NCBI RefSeq assembly: GCF_042648965.1
Contig: NZ_JBHRYJ010000006.1
Location: 143,378 to 207,377, forward strand
Source: Ferrovibrio xuzhouensis
GTDB taxonomy: Bacteria; Pseudomonadota; Alphaproteobacteria; Ferrovibrionales; Ferrovibrionaceae
DNA: 64,000 bases
Direction: 5' to 3'
The translations under genes were made by a program, and so were the position numbers. Below are positions 1-8,021 of this stretch, piece by piece. The notes below the pieces were generated by a model, which saw only the letters and a program-made list of their open reading frames with translations, was not told the origin of the DNA and searched no databases. Each line of letters begins with the position of its first letter. Position 1 is the first letter of the stretch.

Positions 1-671
1 TTCTGGATCACGTCATCGGCGGCGATGATCGCCTGCGACATGCTCTTGAAGTACTTGTCCGACGGGATGATCTCGATGTTCATCTTCGCGGCCTGGGCCT
101 GGGCGGTCCAGTCCGGCACCGCGGCCATCGCGTCGGACTGGCCGGCGATAAACAGCTTCCAGACGTTGACCGGGCCGACGGCCTGGGCGTTCACGTCATC
201 CTTGCTCATGCCCTGGGTCGCCAGCATGCCGAGCAGCGCGAAATAGGTGGTGTCCTGATAGGCCATCGCGGTGACGGTCTTGCCCTTCAGGTCCTTGATG
301 GTGCTGATACCCTTGTCCTTGTTGATGACCAGCTGCATCAGCGAGCCGCCGCCGAGCAGGGCCACGGTCTTCACCGGCACACCGTTCGGCCGCACGATGA
401 TCGAGGTGTCGCCGATGCCGCCGCCGACCACCGCATTGCCGGCACCGACCTGCTTGGCGACGTCGACGCCGCCCTTGGCGATCTGGAAAGTGACGTTCAG
501 CCCTTCGGCCTTGAAGTAGCCGCGCTGCTGCGCAACCATCCACGGTCCGAAAGCGGGCAGCGACGGCGGCGCCGGCAGCAGGTAGGTGACATCTTCGGCG
601 AAGGCGGCCGGTGCAGCGGCAAAAACCAGGCCCAGTGTGGCCAAGCCGGCCAGCAGAGTTCTACGCATCAT
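1..671 (-). CDS. ABC transporter substrate-binding protein, SsuA/NMT1 type (3' end outside window)
   Basis: Reading the minus strand from the ATG at 671-669 gives an open frame of about 223 codons to the window edge. It starts with a Sec signal peptide (MMRRTLLAG, a hydrophobic core, cleavage near AAFA/ED). The mature part has features of periplasmic proteins for sulfonates, nitrate or thiamine precursors: a PSLPAFGPWMVAQQRGYF-like opening and a GVDVAKQVGAGNAVVGGG segment of the type that surrounds the ligand. It should deliver a small organic ligand to the ATPase gene just upstream (704-1489). The permease is not visible and probably lies beyond position 1. The ligand cannot be told. Nearby extradiol-dioxygenase and aldehyde-dehydrogenase genes suggest an aromatic or similar carbon source (inference). 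Confidence 0.85.
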   Translation of the reverse strand, partial: MMRRTLLAGLATLGLVFAAAPAAFAEDVTYLLPAPPSLPAFGPWMVAQQRGYFKAEGLNVTFQIAKGGVDVAKQVGAGNAVVGGGIGDTSIIVRPNGVPVKTVALLGGGSLMQLVINKDKGISTIKDLKGKTVTAMAYQDTTYFALLGMLATQGMSKDDVNAQAVGPVNVWKLFIAGQSDAMAAVPDWTAQAQAAKMNIEIIPSDKYFKSMSQAIIAADDVIQ

Positions 672-703
672 CGTGTTGGCACTCCCCTCTTGTGTGGTCC
701 CCG

Positions 704-1489
704 TCATGCTGCCGCCTGGTCGACGTGCAGCAGATCCATCAGTCTCGTCACATAGCCGCCAACCTTGTCATGCTTGCGGCGCGCCATCGGGTTCTCGCGA
801 CCCGGGATGTCGACGACAATCTCTTCGATGATGCGGCCGGGCCGCTGGCTCATCACCAGGATGCGGTCGGACAGCGCGATCGCCTCGACAAGGTCATGGG
901 TGATGAACAGCGCCGTCTTGCCGGTTTCGGCCAAGGTGCGACCGAGATCCTGCTGCAGCACCATCTTGGTCTGCGCATCCAGCGCCGAGAACGGTTCGTC
1001 CATCAGCAGCACCTTGGGGTCGACGGCAAGCGTGCGCGCGAGCGCCGCGCGCTGTCGCATGCCACCCGAGAGCTGGTGCGGATAATGGTTGACGAAATCG
1101 CTGAGCCGGCATTTGGCCAGCAGGTCGAGCGCGATGCCGCGGCGGTCTCCCGTCGGCGCATGCTGGATCTCGAGGCCGAGCTCGACATTTTCGCGAATGG
1201 TGCGCCAGGGCAGCAGCAGGTCCTTCTGCAGCATGAAGGCGACATGGCGGTTCGGCTTTACCACCAGTTCGCCGTCGACATGCACCTCGCCCTCCGACGC
1301 CGGGTCGAGGCCAGAGCCCATGTTGAGCAGGGTGCTCTTGCCGCAGCCCGACGGGCCAATCAGCGAAACGACCTCGCCGTCGTTGATGGAAAGCGTGACA
1401 TCCTCGACGGCCACCACCACGCCACCCTGGCGCGGGTTGGGAAAGCGCTTGGTGACATTGCGGAACGACAGGCGCGGTGCGGTGGTCAT
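704..1489 (-). CDS. ABC transporter ATP-binding protein, SsuB/TauB type
   Basis: A 261-residue single-domain ABC ATPase. Walker A is GPSGCGKST near residue 45, the Q-loop lies in MLQKDLLLPW, the signature is LSGGMRQR, Walker B is VLLMDEPFSALD and the switch histidine is in FITHDL. The LLLPW stretch and the length are typical of the nitrate/sulfonate/taurine family that works with NMT1-like binding proteins, which agrees with the gene that follows at 671. It would power import at the cytoplasmic face of the inner membrane. It lies 7 bp after the small gene ending at 1497 and is probably cotranscribed with it from the promoter region near 1850. Confidence 0.93.
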   Translation of the reverse strand: MTTAPRLSFRNVTKRFPNPRQGGVVVAVEDVTLSINDGEVVSLIGPSGCGKSTLLNMGSGLDPASEGEVHVDGELVVKPNRHVAFMLQKDLLLPWRTIRENVELGLEIQHAPTGDRRGIALDLLAKCRLSDFVNHYPHQLSGGMRQRAALARTLAVDPKVLLMDEPFSALDAQTKMVLQQDLGRTLAETGKTALFITHDLVEAIALSDRILVMSQRPGRIIEEIVVDIPGRENPMARRKHDKVGGYVTRLMDLLHVDQAAA

Positions 1490-1496
1490 GGCCGGA

Positions 1497-1805
1497 TCAC
1501 ACGCTGGCGCCGGCAGCGAGCCGATTCATCAGGCTCTGGTAGTTCTGCTCGGTCCAGCTGCCTTCCGGATGCTGCACGGTGGACGCATTCAGTCGCGCGA
1601 CGATATCGGGCAGCGTCTCGACGCCGTCGCGGAACATCGCCTGCAGCGCATCGGCCAGCGTCATCTCGAAAGCGGTGAGTTCGGCGGGGCGGGTCTGCCA
1701 GGGAATATTCCCGACGGCCTGCGGGCGCTCGATATTGCCGCTGCTGCCCTTGCCGGGCTCGGCGGCATTGGTCTTCAGACCGGCGAGATAGGGATTGAAC
1801 GTCAC
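1497..1805 (-). CDS. Small conserved protein of catabolic operons, function unknown
   Basis: A 102-residue soluble protein with no signal peptide or membrane segment. It opens with NPYLAGLKTNAAEPG and has a helical C-terminal half (FEMTLADALQAMF, LPDIVARLNAS, GSWTEQNYQSLMNRL). The pattern of a short degenerate N-terminus, an LADAL helix and a final WTE helix resembles small proteins that automatic pipelines often name recombinase-like helix-turn-helix protein and that sit in aromatic or amine catabolic operons. I see no recombinase catalytic residues and do not endorse that name. It is the first gene of the minus-strand unit with the ABC transporter genes. The 25-bp repeated motif lies about 42-66 bp upstream of its start. 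Confidence 0.6.
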   Translation of the reverse strand: MTFNPYLAGLKTNAAEPGKGSSGNIERPQAVGNIPWQTRPAELTAFEMTLADALQAMFRDGVETLPDIVARLNASTVQHPEGSWTEQNYQSLMNRLAAGASV

Positions 1806-1846
1806 CGAACCGCCCTCCGCATCCGTTGGGTTTGATTTATTAGTGG

Positions 1847-1871
1847 AACGCTATTTCTTATATGCAACATC
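1847..1871 (-). promoter_or_regulatory. Copy 1 of a repeated 25-bp promoter/operator motif
   Basis: On the plus strand the site reads AACG, two bases, ATTTC, one base, TATATGCAACATC. It matches the copy at 2960-2984 at 22 of 25 positions. It lies just upstream of the small gene starting at 1805. On the minus strand it contains TTGCAT, a possible -35 element. A shared activator or repressor of both units is an inference. Confidence 0.55.
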
Positions 1872-1934
1872 GTAAAAGCCGCCTAACAGGCTGTAAAGCA
1901 GTTTTCACATTGCGGCACTGCCAGCGCGGCAGCG

Positions 1935-2897
1935 TCAGCCGCGTTTTTCGGTCAGGAACTTGCCGTCCTGGCCCGGCGCGCCGGTCTTCTGCCGGCGCGT
2001 GTTGCCGTCGAGACCGCCGGCCACCGCCCATTCGGCGAAGACTGTCGGGCCCGGCTCGAAATCGCGCGGCTGCCAGGCTTCGGTCAGCACGTCCTCGTCG
2101 GCGTAATACTCGACCAGCGCGCCGGCGGGATTCCTGAAGTACCAGAAATACGCCGACGAGATCGGATGCCGGCCCGGCCCGAGCTGGGTCTCCCAGCCGC
2201 AGCGCGCGATATGCAGGCCGCCGCCGAACACCTCGTGGATGTCGCGCACGGTGAAGGCGACATGATTGAGGCCGCGCTTGGCCTCGGGGGTCTGCAGCAG
2301 GAAGAGATCGTGGTGGCCGCCGCGCGGCGCGCAGCGCAGGAAATGGCCGCGGCCGGGATAGCGGTCGGACAGCACGAACCCCAGCGTCTCGTAAAACCCC
2401 GTGGTTTCCGCGAGTTTGTCGGTGAACAGCACCACATGGCCGACCTCGACGGGTTCAGCCTTCTGGTAGACCGGGCTCGGCGTGTTGACCCGCGCGGCAT
2501 TGTCCCAGGTGTTGGACGGCACGCCACGCACCGCGACCGCGCGCTTGCGCGACACCCGCAGGCCGATGCCGAGTCCCGTCGGGTCAATGCAGTAGAGTGT
2601 GCCATCGGCTTCGGCAAAACCCGGCTGGCCGGCCATCGCCGTGCGGCGCTGCGCGAGGTCGGCTTCGCTTTCCGCGCCCCAGATCACCTGGCGCAAGGTC
2701 GGTCCGGCCTCGAAGGCCGGCGGCAGGCTGGTGTCGTTCTCGCGACGCACCTGCACCTCGCAGCCGTTCAGCGACTCGAAATCGAGGCCGGCATCATCCT
2801 CGCGCACCAGCCGCAGGCCCCAGTCGAGAAAGAAGCGGCGGCAGGCCGCGAGGTCGTCGGCGCCGTAGGTGATCCGATCAATGCCCAGAATGCTCAT
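1935..2897 (-). CDS. VOC-family extradiol dioxygenase-like protein (two-domain type I fold)
   Basis: A 320-residue protein with two vicinal-oxygen-chelate repeats, about 5-115 and 150-270, the size and layout of 2,3-dihydroxybiphenyl 1,2-dioxygenase (BphC). The three metal ligands of that family can be placed as His154 (GHVVLF), His212 (NHVAF) and Glu263 (LVEYYAD). The pattern DPTGLGIGL ends the first repeat and NPAGALVEYY the second. It would cleave a catechol-like ring next to the hydroxyls using Fe(II), in the cytoplasm. The substrate is unknown. The last 40 residues are low-complexity and beyond the fold. It is transcribed alone on the minus strand and diverges from the aldehyde dehydrogenase at 3049, with the second 25-bp motif in the gap. 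Confidence 0.85.
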   Translation of the reverse strand: MSILGIDRITYGADDLAACRRFFLDWGLRLVREDDAGLDFESLNGCEVQVRRENDTSLPPAFEAGPTLRQVIWGAESEADLAQRRTAMAGQPGFAEADGTLYCIDPTGLGIGLRVSRKRAVAVRGVPSNTWDNAARVNTPSPVYQKAEPVEVGHVVLFTDKLAETTGFYETLGFVLSDRYPGRGHFLRCAPRGGHHDLFLLQTPEAKRGLNHVAFTVRDIHEVFGGGLHIARCGWETQLGPGRHPISSAYFWYFRNPAGALVEYYADEDVLTEAWQPRDFEPGPTVFAEWAVAGGLDGNTRRQKTGAPGQDGKFLTEKRG

Positions 2898-2959
2898 GAC
2901 GGCCCTGCCCTCGCCGTTGGCGAAACCTCATCGATGGGCCGATTTGGTTTCTCTAATAA

Positions 2960-2984
2960 AACGTCATTTCCTATATGCAACATC
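2960..2984 (-). promoter_or_regulatory. Copy 2 of the repeated 25-bp promoter/operator motif
   Basis: The same pattern as at 1847-1871, with three differences in 25 bases. It lies 63 bp upstream of the extradiol-dioxygenase-like gene (start 2897) and 65 bp upstream of the aldehyde dehydrogenase start (3049), so it could serve one or both. Conservation here stands out from the surrounding unrelated sequence. Confidence 0.55.
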
Positions 2985-3048
2985 CTAGGGTTCGTTTAGG
3001 CTGCTTGTAAAGATCAAACTGTCATTCAATCGAAGCCGTTCTTTCATC

Positions 3049-4515
3049 ATGAGCATCCTGCCCCTCTATCTTGCCGGCAGCTGGCAGCCCGGTCATGGCG
3101 TGCCGCTGGCCTCCGTCAATCCAGCCGACAACCAGCCGCTGGCCACGGTGGCCACCGCCGATGCCGCCGATGTCGACGCTGCGGTCACCGCCGGCCAGGC
3201 GGCGATGCACGACCCGGCCTGGCGGGACCTGCTGCCGCATCAGCGCGCGGCCTATCTGCACCGGATCGCCGCGCTGATCGAACGCGACGCCGAGCGGCTG
3301 GCGCAGCTGCAGCGGCAGGACAACGGCAAGCCGATCCTCGAGACCCGCGCGCTGGTCGGCTCGGCCGCCGGCACCTTTCGCTATTTCGCCGCGATCTGTG
3401 AGACGCTGGAGGGCGACATCACGCCGTCGCGCGGCAGCTATCTGTCGCTGTCGACCTGGGAACCCCTCGGCGTGGTCGCCGCCATCACGCCGTGGAACTC
3501 GCCGATCGCCAGCGAGGCGCAGAAAGTGGCGCCCGCGCTCGCCGCCGGCAACGCGGTGATCGTCAAACCGTCGGAATTCACGCCGCTGCTGGCGCTGGAA
3601 CTGGCCAAACTCGCCGACGAGGCCGGCCTGCCGAAAGGCCTGCTGTCGGTGCTACCCGGCACCGGCGCGGTGACCGGGGCGGCGCTGGTCGCGCATCCGG
3701 GCGTCGCGAAAGTCACCTTTACCGGCGGCACTGCCACCGGCCGCGCCATCGGCCGCGTCGCCGCCGACAAGATCATGCCGGTCTCGCTGGAACTCGGCGG
3801 CAAGTCGCCCAATATCGTCTTCGCCGATGCCGATATCGACCAGGCGATCAACGGCGTCCTATTCGGCCTGTTCTCCAGCCAGGGCCAGAGCTGCATCGCC
3901 GGCTCGCGGATTTTTGTGGAAGAGCGCATCTACGCGGCCTTCACGGCAAAGCTGGCCGAACGCGCAGCAGCGTTGCGGATCGGCGACCCGGCCAGCGAGC
4001 GCACCCAGATCGGGCCGGCGATCACCCCGCAGCATCGCAACAAGGTCGAAGGCTATGTGGCGCTGGCGCAGCAGGAAGGCGGCCGGCTGCTCTGCGGCGG
4101 CAGTCGCCCGGCCGACCCGGCGCTGCAGTCCGGCAATTACATTGCGCCGACGCTGATCGAGGGCCTCGGCAACCGCAGCCGCACGGCGCAGGAGGAAATC
4201 TTCGGACCGGTCGGCGTGCTGCTGCCGTTCCGGAACGAAGACGCCCTGATCGCCGAAGCCAACGATACCGTCTATGGCCTCGCCTCCGGCATCTGGACCG
4301 GCGATTTCCGCCGCGCCTGGCGGATCGGTCGCGCGCTCAATGCCGGCACGGTCTGGATCAATACCTACAAGCAGTTCAGTATCGCCACGCCGTTCGGCGG
4401 CAATGCCGAAAGCGGCATCGGCCGCGAGAAGGCGCGCGACGGGCTGAAAGCCTATATGCGGCAGAAGAGCCTGTATGTCGATCTGTCCGGCCGGCCGATT
4501 CCCTGGGCCGACTGA
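3049..4515 (+). CDS. NAD(P)-dependent aldehyde dehydrogenase
   Basis: A 488-residue class I/II aldehyde dehydrogenase of full length. The catalytic residues are visible: Asn150 in ITPWNSP, Glu248 in LELGGKSP and the nucleophile Cys282 in GQSCIAGSR. The cofactor site FTGGTATGRAI and the C-terminal PFGGNAESGIGRE are standard. It oxidises an aldehyde to a carboxylic acid. The family includes hydroxymuconic-semialdehyde and betaine-aldehyde dehydrogenases, so with an extradiol-type gene next door a ring-fission semialdehyde is a reasonable but unproven substrate. No good Shine-Dalgarno sequence precedes the ATG. It is followed after 21 bp by the SDR gene and probably forms an operon with it. Confidence 0.93.
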   Translation: MSILPLYLAGSWQPGHGVPLASVNPADNQPLATVATADAADVDAAVTAGQAAMHDPAWRDLLPHQRAAYLHRIAALIERDAERLAQLQRQDNGKPILETRALVGSAAGTFRYFAAICETLEGDITPSRGSYLSLSTWEPLGVVAAITPWNSPIASEAQKVAPALAAGNAVIVKPSEFTPLLALELAKLADEAGLPKGLLSVLPGTGAVTGAALVAHPGVAKVTFTGGTATGRAIGRVAADKIMPVSLELGGKSPNIVFADADIDQAINGVLFGLFSSQGQSCIAGSRIFVEERIYAAFTAKLAERAAALRIGDPASERTQIGPAITPQHRNKVEGYVALAQQEGGRLLCGGSRPADPALQSGNYIAPTLIEGLGNRSRTAQEEIFGPVGVLLPFRNEDALIAEANDTVYGLASGIWTGDFRRAWRIGRALNAGTVWINTYKQFSIATPFGGNAESGIGREKARDGLKAYMRQKSLYVDLSGRPIPWAD

Positions 4516-4536
4516 CGCAAGCACGGAGTCTTACGC

Positions 4537-5316
4537 ATGGATCTCGGGATCACGGGCCGCAAAGCCATCGTCTGCGCCGCCAGCAAGGGGCTGGGGCGTG
4601 CCTGCGCCGAGGCGCTGGCCGCCGAGGGCGTCGAGATTGTCCTCAATGCCCGCGATGCGGCCGTGCTGAAGCAGACTGCCGACGAGATCGCAGCGACACA
4701 TCATGTGACGGTGACGCCGGTGGCCGGCGACCTGTCGACGCCCGAGGGCCGCGCCGCGCTGCTCGCCGCCTGCCCGGCCCCCGATATCCTGATCAACAAT
4801 GCCGGCGGGCCGCCGCCCGGCGATTACCGCAGCTGGAGCGACGACGACTGGCAGCAGGCGGTCGCCACCAACATGCTGACCCCGGTGGCACTGATCAAAG
4901 CCTTTGCCGACGGCATGCAGGAGCGCAAGTTCGGTCGCATCGTCAACATCACATCGAGCGTGGTGCGCCATCCGATCGATGCCCAGGGCCTGAGCGCCGC
5001 CGCCCGCAGCGGCCTGCATGGCTTCGTCGCCACCATCGTGCGCGGCCTGGCCGCCCATAACGTCACGGTGAACAACCTGCTGCCGGGGCCCTTTGCCACC
5101 GACCGGCTGCTGTCGAATTTCGCCTTCCGCGCCAAGCGCGAGGGCAGCAGCGTCGACGAGGTGGTGGCGGCCCGCAAAGCCGAACTGCCGGCACGCCGTT
5201 TCGGCGATCCGGCAGAACTCGGCCGCTTCTGCGCCTATCTGTGCAGCGCCCAAGCCGGCTATGTCAGCGGTCAAAGCATCCTGCTCGACGGGGCGGCGCA
5301 TCCGCAGATCTTCTGA
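4537..5316 (+). CDS. SDR-family protein with an altered active site (BKR-like)
   Basis: A 259-residue Rossmann protein close to 3-oxoacyl-ACP reductases. The N-terminus has an imperfect nucleotide motif (CAASKGLGRA in place of TGxxxGxG), then NNAGG and a C-terminal GQSILLDGA. Where classical SDRs carry the YxxxK pair, this protein reads GLSAAARSGL, so the catalytic Tyr and Lys are both absent, while the serine region ITSSVV is kept. An SDR subgroup with just this loss is known (BKR-like SDRs lacking the tetrad). It may bind a dinucleotide or do different chemistry. It is the second gene after the aldehyde dehydrogenase, and its end faces the amidohydrolase gene at 5338. Confidence 0.88.
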   Translation: MDLGITGRKAIVCAASKGLGRACAEALAAEGVEIVLNARDAAVLKQTADEIAATHHVTVTPVAGDLSTPEGRAALLAACPAPDILINNAGGPPPGDYRSWSDDDWQQAVATNMLTPVALIKAFADGMQERKFGRIVNITSSVVRHPIDAQGLSAAARSGLHGFVATIVRGLAAHNVTVNNLLPGPFATDRLLSNFAFRAKREGSSVDEVVAARKAELPARRFGDPAELGRFCAYLCSAQAGYVSGQSILLDGAAHPQIF

Positions 5317-5337
5317 CGCACCGCCAGGCGATGCAGA

Positions 5338-6366
5338 TCAGCGGGCGTCCTCGAAGCCGGCGAGGACGCTGGCGAGGTTGACGCCGAGAATGTCGGATAG
5401 ATAGCCGCCCTCCTGCACCAGTACCGTGGGCAGGCCGATACGGGCAATCGCCTCGCCGATGCGGCGGAAGCCGGCGGTGGTGATCTTCAGGCCCTGCAGC
5501 GGGTCGGCCTCGGAGGCATCAAGGCCGAGCGCAACGACCAGCGCACCGGGCGCAAAAGCGCGGATGGTGCGCGTCGCCATCTCCAGTGCCGCCATGTAGT
5601 CGTCGTCGCCGGTGCCGAGCGGCAGGGGGATGTTGAGATTGGCGCCCAAGCCGGCTCCGGCGCCGCGCTCATGGGCGTAACCGACATAGAACGGATAATA
5701 GCGCGACGGATCGGCATGGATCGACACTGTCAGCACGTCGGTGCGGTCGTAGAAAATGCCCTGGGTGCCGTTGCCGTGGTGCACGTCGACATCGAGGATG
5801 GCGACCCGTTCGTGGCGCTGGCGCAGGTGGGCGGCGGCGATGGCGCTGTTGTTCAGGTAGCAGAAGCCGCCGGCCATGTCGCTGTAGGCATGATGGCCCG
5901 GCGGGCGGCACAGCGCATAGACCGTATCGTCGCCGTCCAGCACCATCTGCGCCGCCGTGACCGCCACATCGGCAGAGGCGCAGACTGCGTCATAGGTGCC
6001 CGGCCCGATCGGACAGGCGGTGTCCGCCGTATGCCAGCCGAGCTTGCCGACGATGCCGACCGGATACGAGACACCCTGATGGCGCATCGGATGGATGTTC
6101 GGGATCATCTCGGTGCCGGAATCGCCGAGCGCCTGCCATTCGGCATAGGCATGCTCGAGGAAGGTCAGGTAATCGGCGCTGTGCACGCGGGCGCGCGGAC
6201 CCGCCCCGAAGACCTGCGCCGGCACGATGCTGTGGCGGCCGCGCTCCAGCCCGCTCAAGAGTCGCAGGGCGCGCTCGGGCTGTTCGGTGGTCTTCTTGAC
6301 CACGCCGCGGACGAGGAAGAACTGCGGGTCGTGGCCCTGATGAGCTTCGCTGTAGACGGCTTTCAC
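5338..6366 (-). CDS. Histone-deacetylase-superfamily amidohydrolase (acetylpolyamine amidohydrolase-like)
   Basis: A 342-residue arginase/deacetylase-fold protein that starts with GTG. The motifs run in order: RPPGHHA (His158-His159), GGFCYLNN, DVDVHHGNGTQ with zinc ligands Asp194 and His196, SIHAD, GLDASEAD with zinc ligand Asp283, and QEGGY with Tyr322. This full zinc and charge-relay set matches bacterial acetylpolyamine amidohydrolase, which removes acetyl groups from acetylated polyamines or related amides. The GTG overlaps the TGA of the GntR gene by 4 bp, so the two are translationally coupled. Its neighbours suggest it processes a transported N-acyl compound (inference). Confidence 0.9.
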   Translation of the reverse strand: MKAVYSEAHQGHDPQFFLVRGVVKKTTEQPERALRLLSGLERGRHSIVPAQVFGAGPRARVHSADYLTFLEHAYAEWQALGDSGTEMIPNIHPMRHQGVSYPVGIVGKLGWHTADTACPIGPGTYDAVCASADVAVTAAQMVLDGDDTVYALCRPPGHHAYSDMAGGFCYLNNSAIAAAHLRQRHERVAILDVDVHHGNGTQGIFYDRTDVLTVSIHADPSRYYPFYVGYAHERGAGAGLGANLNIPLPLGTGDDDYMAALEMATRTIRAFAPGALVVALGLDASEADPLQGLKITTAGFRRIGEAIARIGLPTVLVQEGGYLSDILGVNLASVLAGFEDAR

Positions 6367-7094
6367 GCTGACGGCTCCGTTTTGTCCTGTTCCAAATCGG
6401 CGGCCACATGCGCCGGCAAACCGCGCACCAGGCCAGCCACGCCACGCCAGGCATCGTTGAGGTGATATTCGACGCTGGCACCGATCTGCTCGGCATCGCC
6501 ATTCTCGATGGCGACGAGCAGCGGCCCGTGGGTCTGGGCAATCCGGTGCGGATCGTCATAGAGGCGGCCGATCAGGCCGATGACGATGCGCATCTCGGAC
6601 GCGAGATCATCGAACAGCTTGAGCAGTCGCCGGTTACCGGAGATTTCGCAGATCAGGCGATGGAAACGGTAATCCTCTTCCACCTGGCGCGCCGGATCGT
6701 TGGTATCCGCCGTCTCGTAAAGTACGGCGAGCTGGCGGCGCAGGGCGGTACGGTTCTCCGGCGTCAGGTTGCGCGCGGCAAGAATCGCGGCGTGCTTTTC
6801 GATGCAGATGCGCAGGTCGTAGAGATCGTCGATATCGGCCGGCTTATGGGTGCGGACGAAAAAGCCGCGACCGGGAATGGCAACCAGCAGGCCCTGGCTT
6901 TCCAGCAGCCGGCCCGCTTCGCGCACCGGCGCGCGGCTGACGCCGAGCTCGCGGGCGATCACTGCTTCGGCGACCTTGGCACCGGGCACGAGACGCCCGG
7001 CCACAACGGCATCGGTGAGCATCCGGGCAATCTGGCTGACCAGATCCTGGCTGGCGATGGCGGGCAGGCCGACGGGCTTCGAGGCGAGACGCAT
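6363..7094 (-). CDS. GntR-family transcriptional regulator, FadR/FCD type
   Basis: A 243-residue regulator. The winged helix-turn-helix covers roughly residues 15-80 (AEAVIARELGVSRAPVREAGRLLESQGLL, then the wing GRGFFVR). An all-helical FCD effector domain follows, with the R-Y/F-H metal-ligand region (EEDYRFHRLI) and a late His (EYHLNDAW). FCD domains bind carboxylic acids, often with a metal. It diverges from the operon starting at 7215. A perfect palindrome at 7134-7148 sits between the two starts, so autoregulation and control of the importer/catabolic operon are likely. The deacetylase-like gene is coupled downstream. Confidence 0.93.
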   Translation of the reverse strand: MRLASKPVGLPAIASQDLVSQIARMLTDAVVAGRLVPGAKVAEAVIARELGVSRAPVREAGRLLESQGLLVAIPGRGFFVRTHKPADIDDLYDLRICIEKHAAILAARNLTPENRTALRRQLAVLYETADTNDPARQVEEDYRFHRLICEISGNRRLLKLFDDLASEMRIVIGLIGRLYDDPHRIAQTHGPLLVAIENGDAEQIGASVEYHLNDAWRGVAGLVRGLPAHVAADLEQDKTEPSA

Positions 7095-7133
7095 TTCTGT
7101 CTATGTCCTTGATCCATCTTGTATCTGTGAAAT

Positions 7134-7148
7134 TGTCGACTGTCGACA
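7134..7148. promoter_or_regulatory. Candidate GntR operator
   Basis: TGTCGACTGTCGACA is a perfect 7-bp inverted repeat around one central base, in the 120-bp gap between the GntR gene (start 7094) and the catabolic operon (start 7215). FadR-type regulators bind short palindromes with a GT..AC core, which this has. Its position would let one dimer control both directions. Confidence 0.7.
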
Positions 7149-7214
7149 CTTTTCCGTTGCGACTCATTGCACGGGCATGACAGAGTATGCCCCGCACGCT
7201 TTGGAGACGAATTG

Positions 7215-7994
7215 ATGACGGCGACCATTCGCGCATTGTCCAACTCGGGAACCGATCCGCACTGGCAGGTCAAAGAGGATCTGGCCGCCGCCTACCGGCT
7301 GGTCCACCGGCTCGGTCTCGACGACAGCATCTACACCCATATCTCGGCTCGCCTGCCCGGCGGCCATGACCGCTTCCTGATCAATCCCTACGGCATGCGG
7401 TTCGAGGAGGTGAAAGCCTCCAACCTGGTGACCGTGGATATCGACGGCGCGGTGATCGACGATCCGCTCGGGCTGGGCATCAACCCGGCCGGCTTCACCA
7501 TTCACAGCGCCATCCATTCGGCGCGCCCCGATGTGGTCTGCGTGCTGCATACCCATACGGTGGCCGGCGTCGCGGTCTCCTGCCAGCAGGACGGCCTGCT
7601 GCCGCTCAATCAGTGGTCGATGCAGTTCACCGACCGCATCGCCTACCATACCTACGAGGGCATCGCGCTCGACCTTGACGAACGCCAGCGCCTGATCGCC
7701 GACCTCGGCGACAAGATGGTATTCATGCTGCGCAACCACGGCCTGCTGACCTGCGGCCGCTCGGTCGCCGAGGCCTTCAAGCTGATGCATAACCTGGAGC
7801 GCTCCTGCCGCGCCCAGCTCGCGATCCAGTCTGCCGGCGCGGCCATCGTGCCGCCGCCACCGGGGGTGCCGCAGAAGACCGCCGGACAATACCAGAAAAT
7901 CTACGACAAACTCGAGGCGGGCGATCGCCCGGATATCGAGTGGGAGGCCTTCAAGCGCATGCTGGAGCGCACGGATCCAGATTATCGCACCTGA
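7215..7994 (+). CDS. Class II aldolase/adducin-family protein
   Basis: The ATG at 7215 is chosen because GGAGA lies 7 bp before it; a TTG 48 bp upstream is less likely. The 259-residue protein has the zinc histidines of the fold: His112 and His114 (LHTHTVAG) and His175 (RNHGLL). The catalytic Glu of fuculose-1-phosphate aldolase (in a SSE motif four residues before a His) appears to be Gly93 here (NPAGFTIH), as in many adducin-like members. A retro-aldol activity is therefore doubtful; decarboxylase, epimerase or other zinc chemistry is possible. It is the first gene of the operon 7215-16640. Confidence 0.88.
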   Translation: MTATIRALSNSGTDPHWQVKEDLAAAYRLVHRLGLDDSIYTHISARLPGGHDRFLINPYGMRFEEVKASNLVTVDIDGAVIDDPLGLGINPAGFTIHSAIHSARPDVVCVLHTHTVAGVAVSCQQDGLLPLNQWSMQFTDRIAYHTYEGIALDLDERQRLIADLGDKMVFMLRNHGLLTCGRSVAEAFKLMHNLERSCRAQLAIQSAGAAIVPPPPGVPQKTAGQYQKIYDKLEAGDRPDIEWEAFKRMLERTDPDYRT

Positions 7995-8021
7995 CTTGAA
8001 CTATCACAGAGGGGGTTTGCT

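Noticed and set aside
1497..1805. Naming the 102-residue protein a recombinase
   Set aside because: The common automatic name rests on a weak helix-turn-helix likeness; there are no serine or tyrosine recombinase catalytic residues.
3492..5060. Long plus-strand open frame overlapping the aldehyde dehydrogenase and SDR genes in another frame
   Set aside because: Its product is Arg-rich and looks like frame-shifted reading of both real genes, whose catalytic motifs are complete in the other frames.
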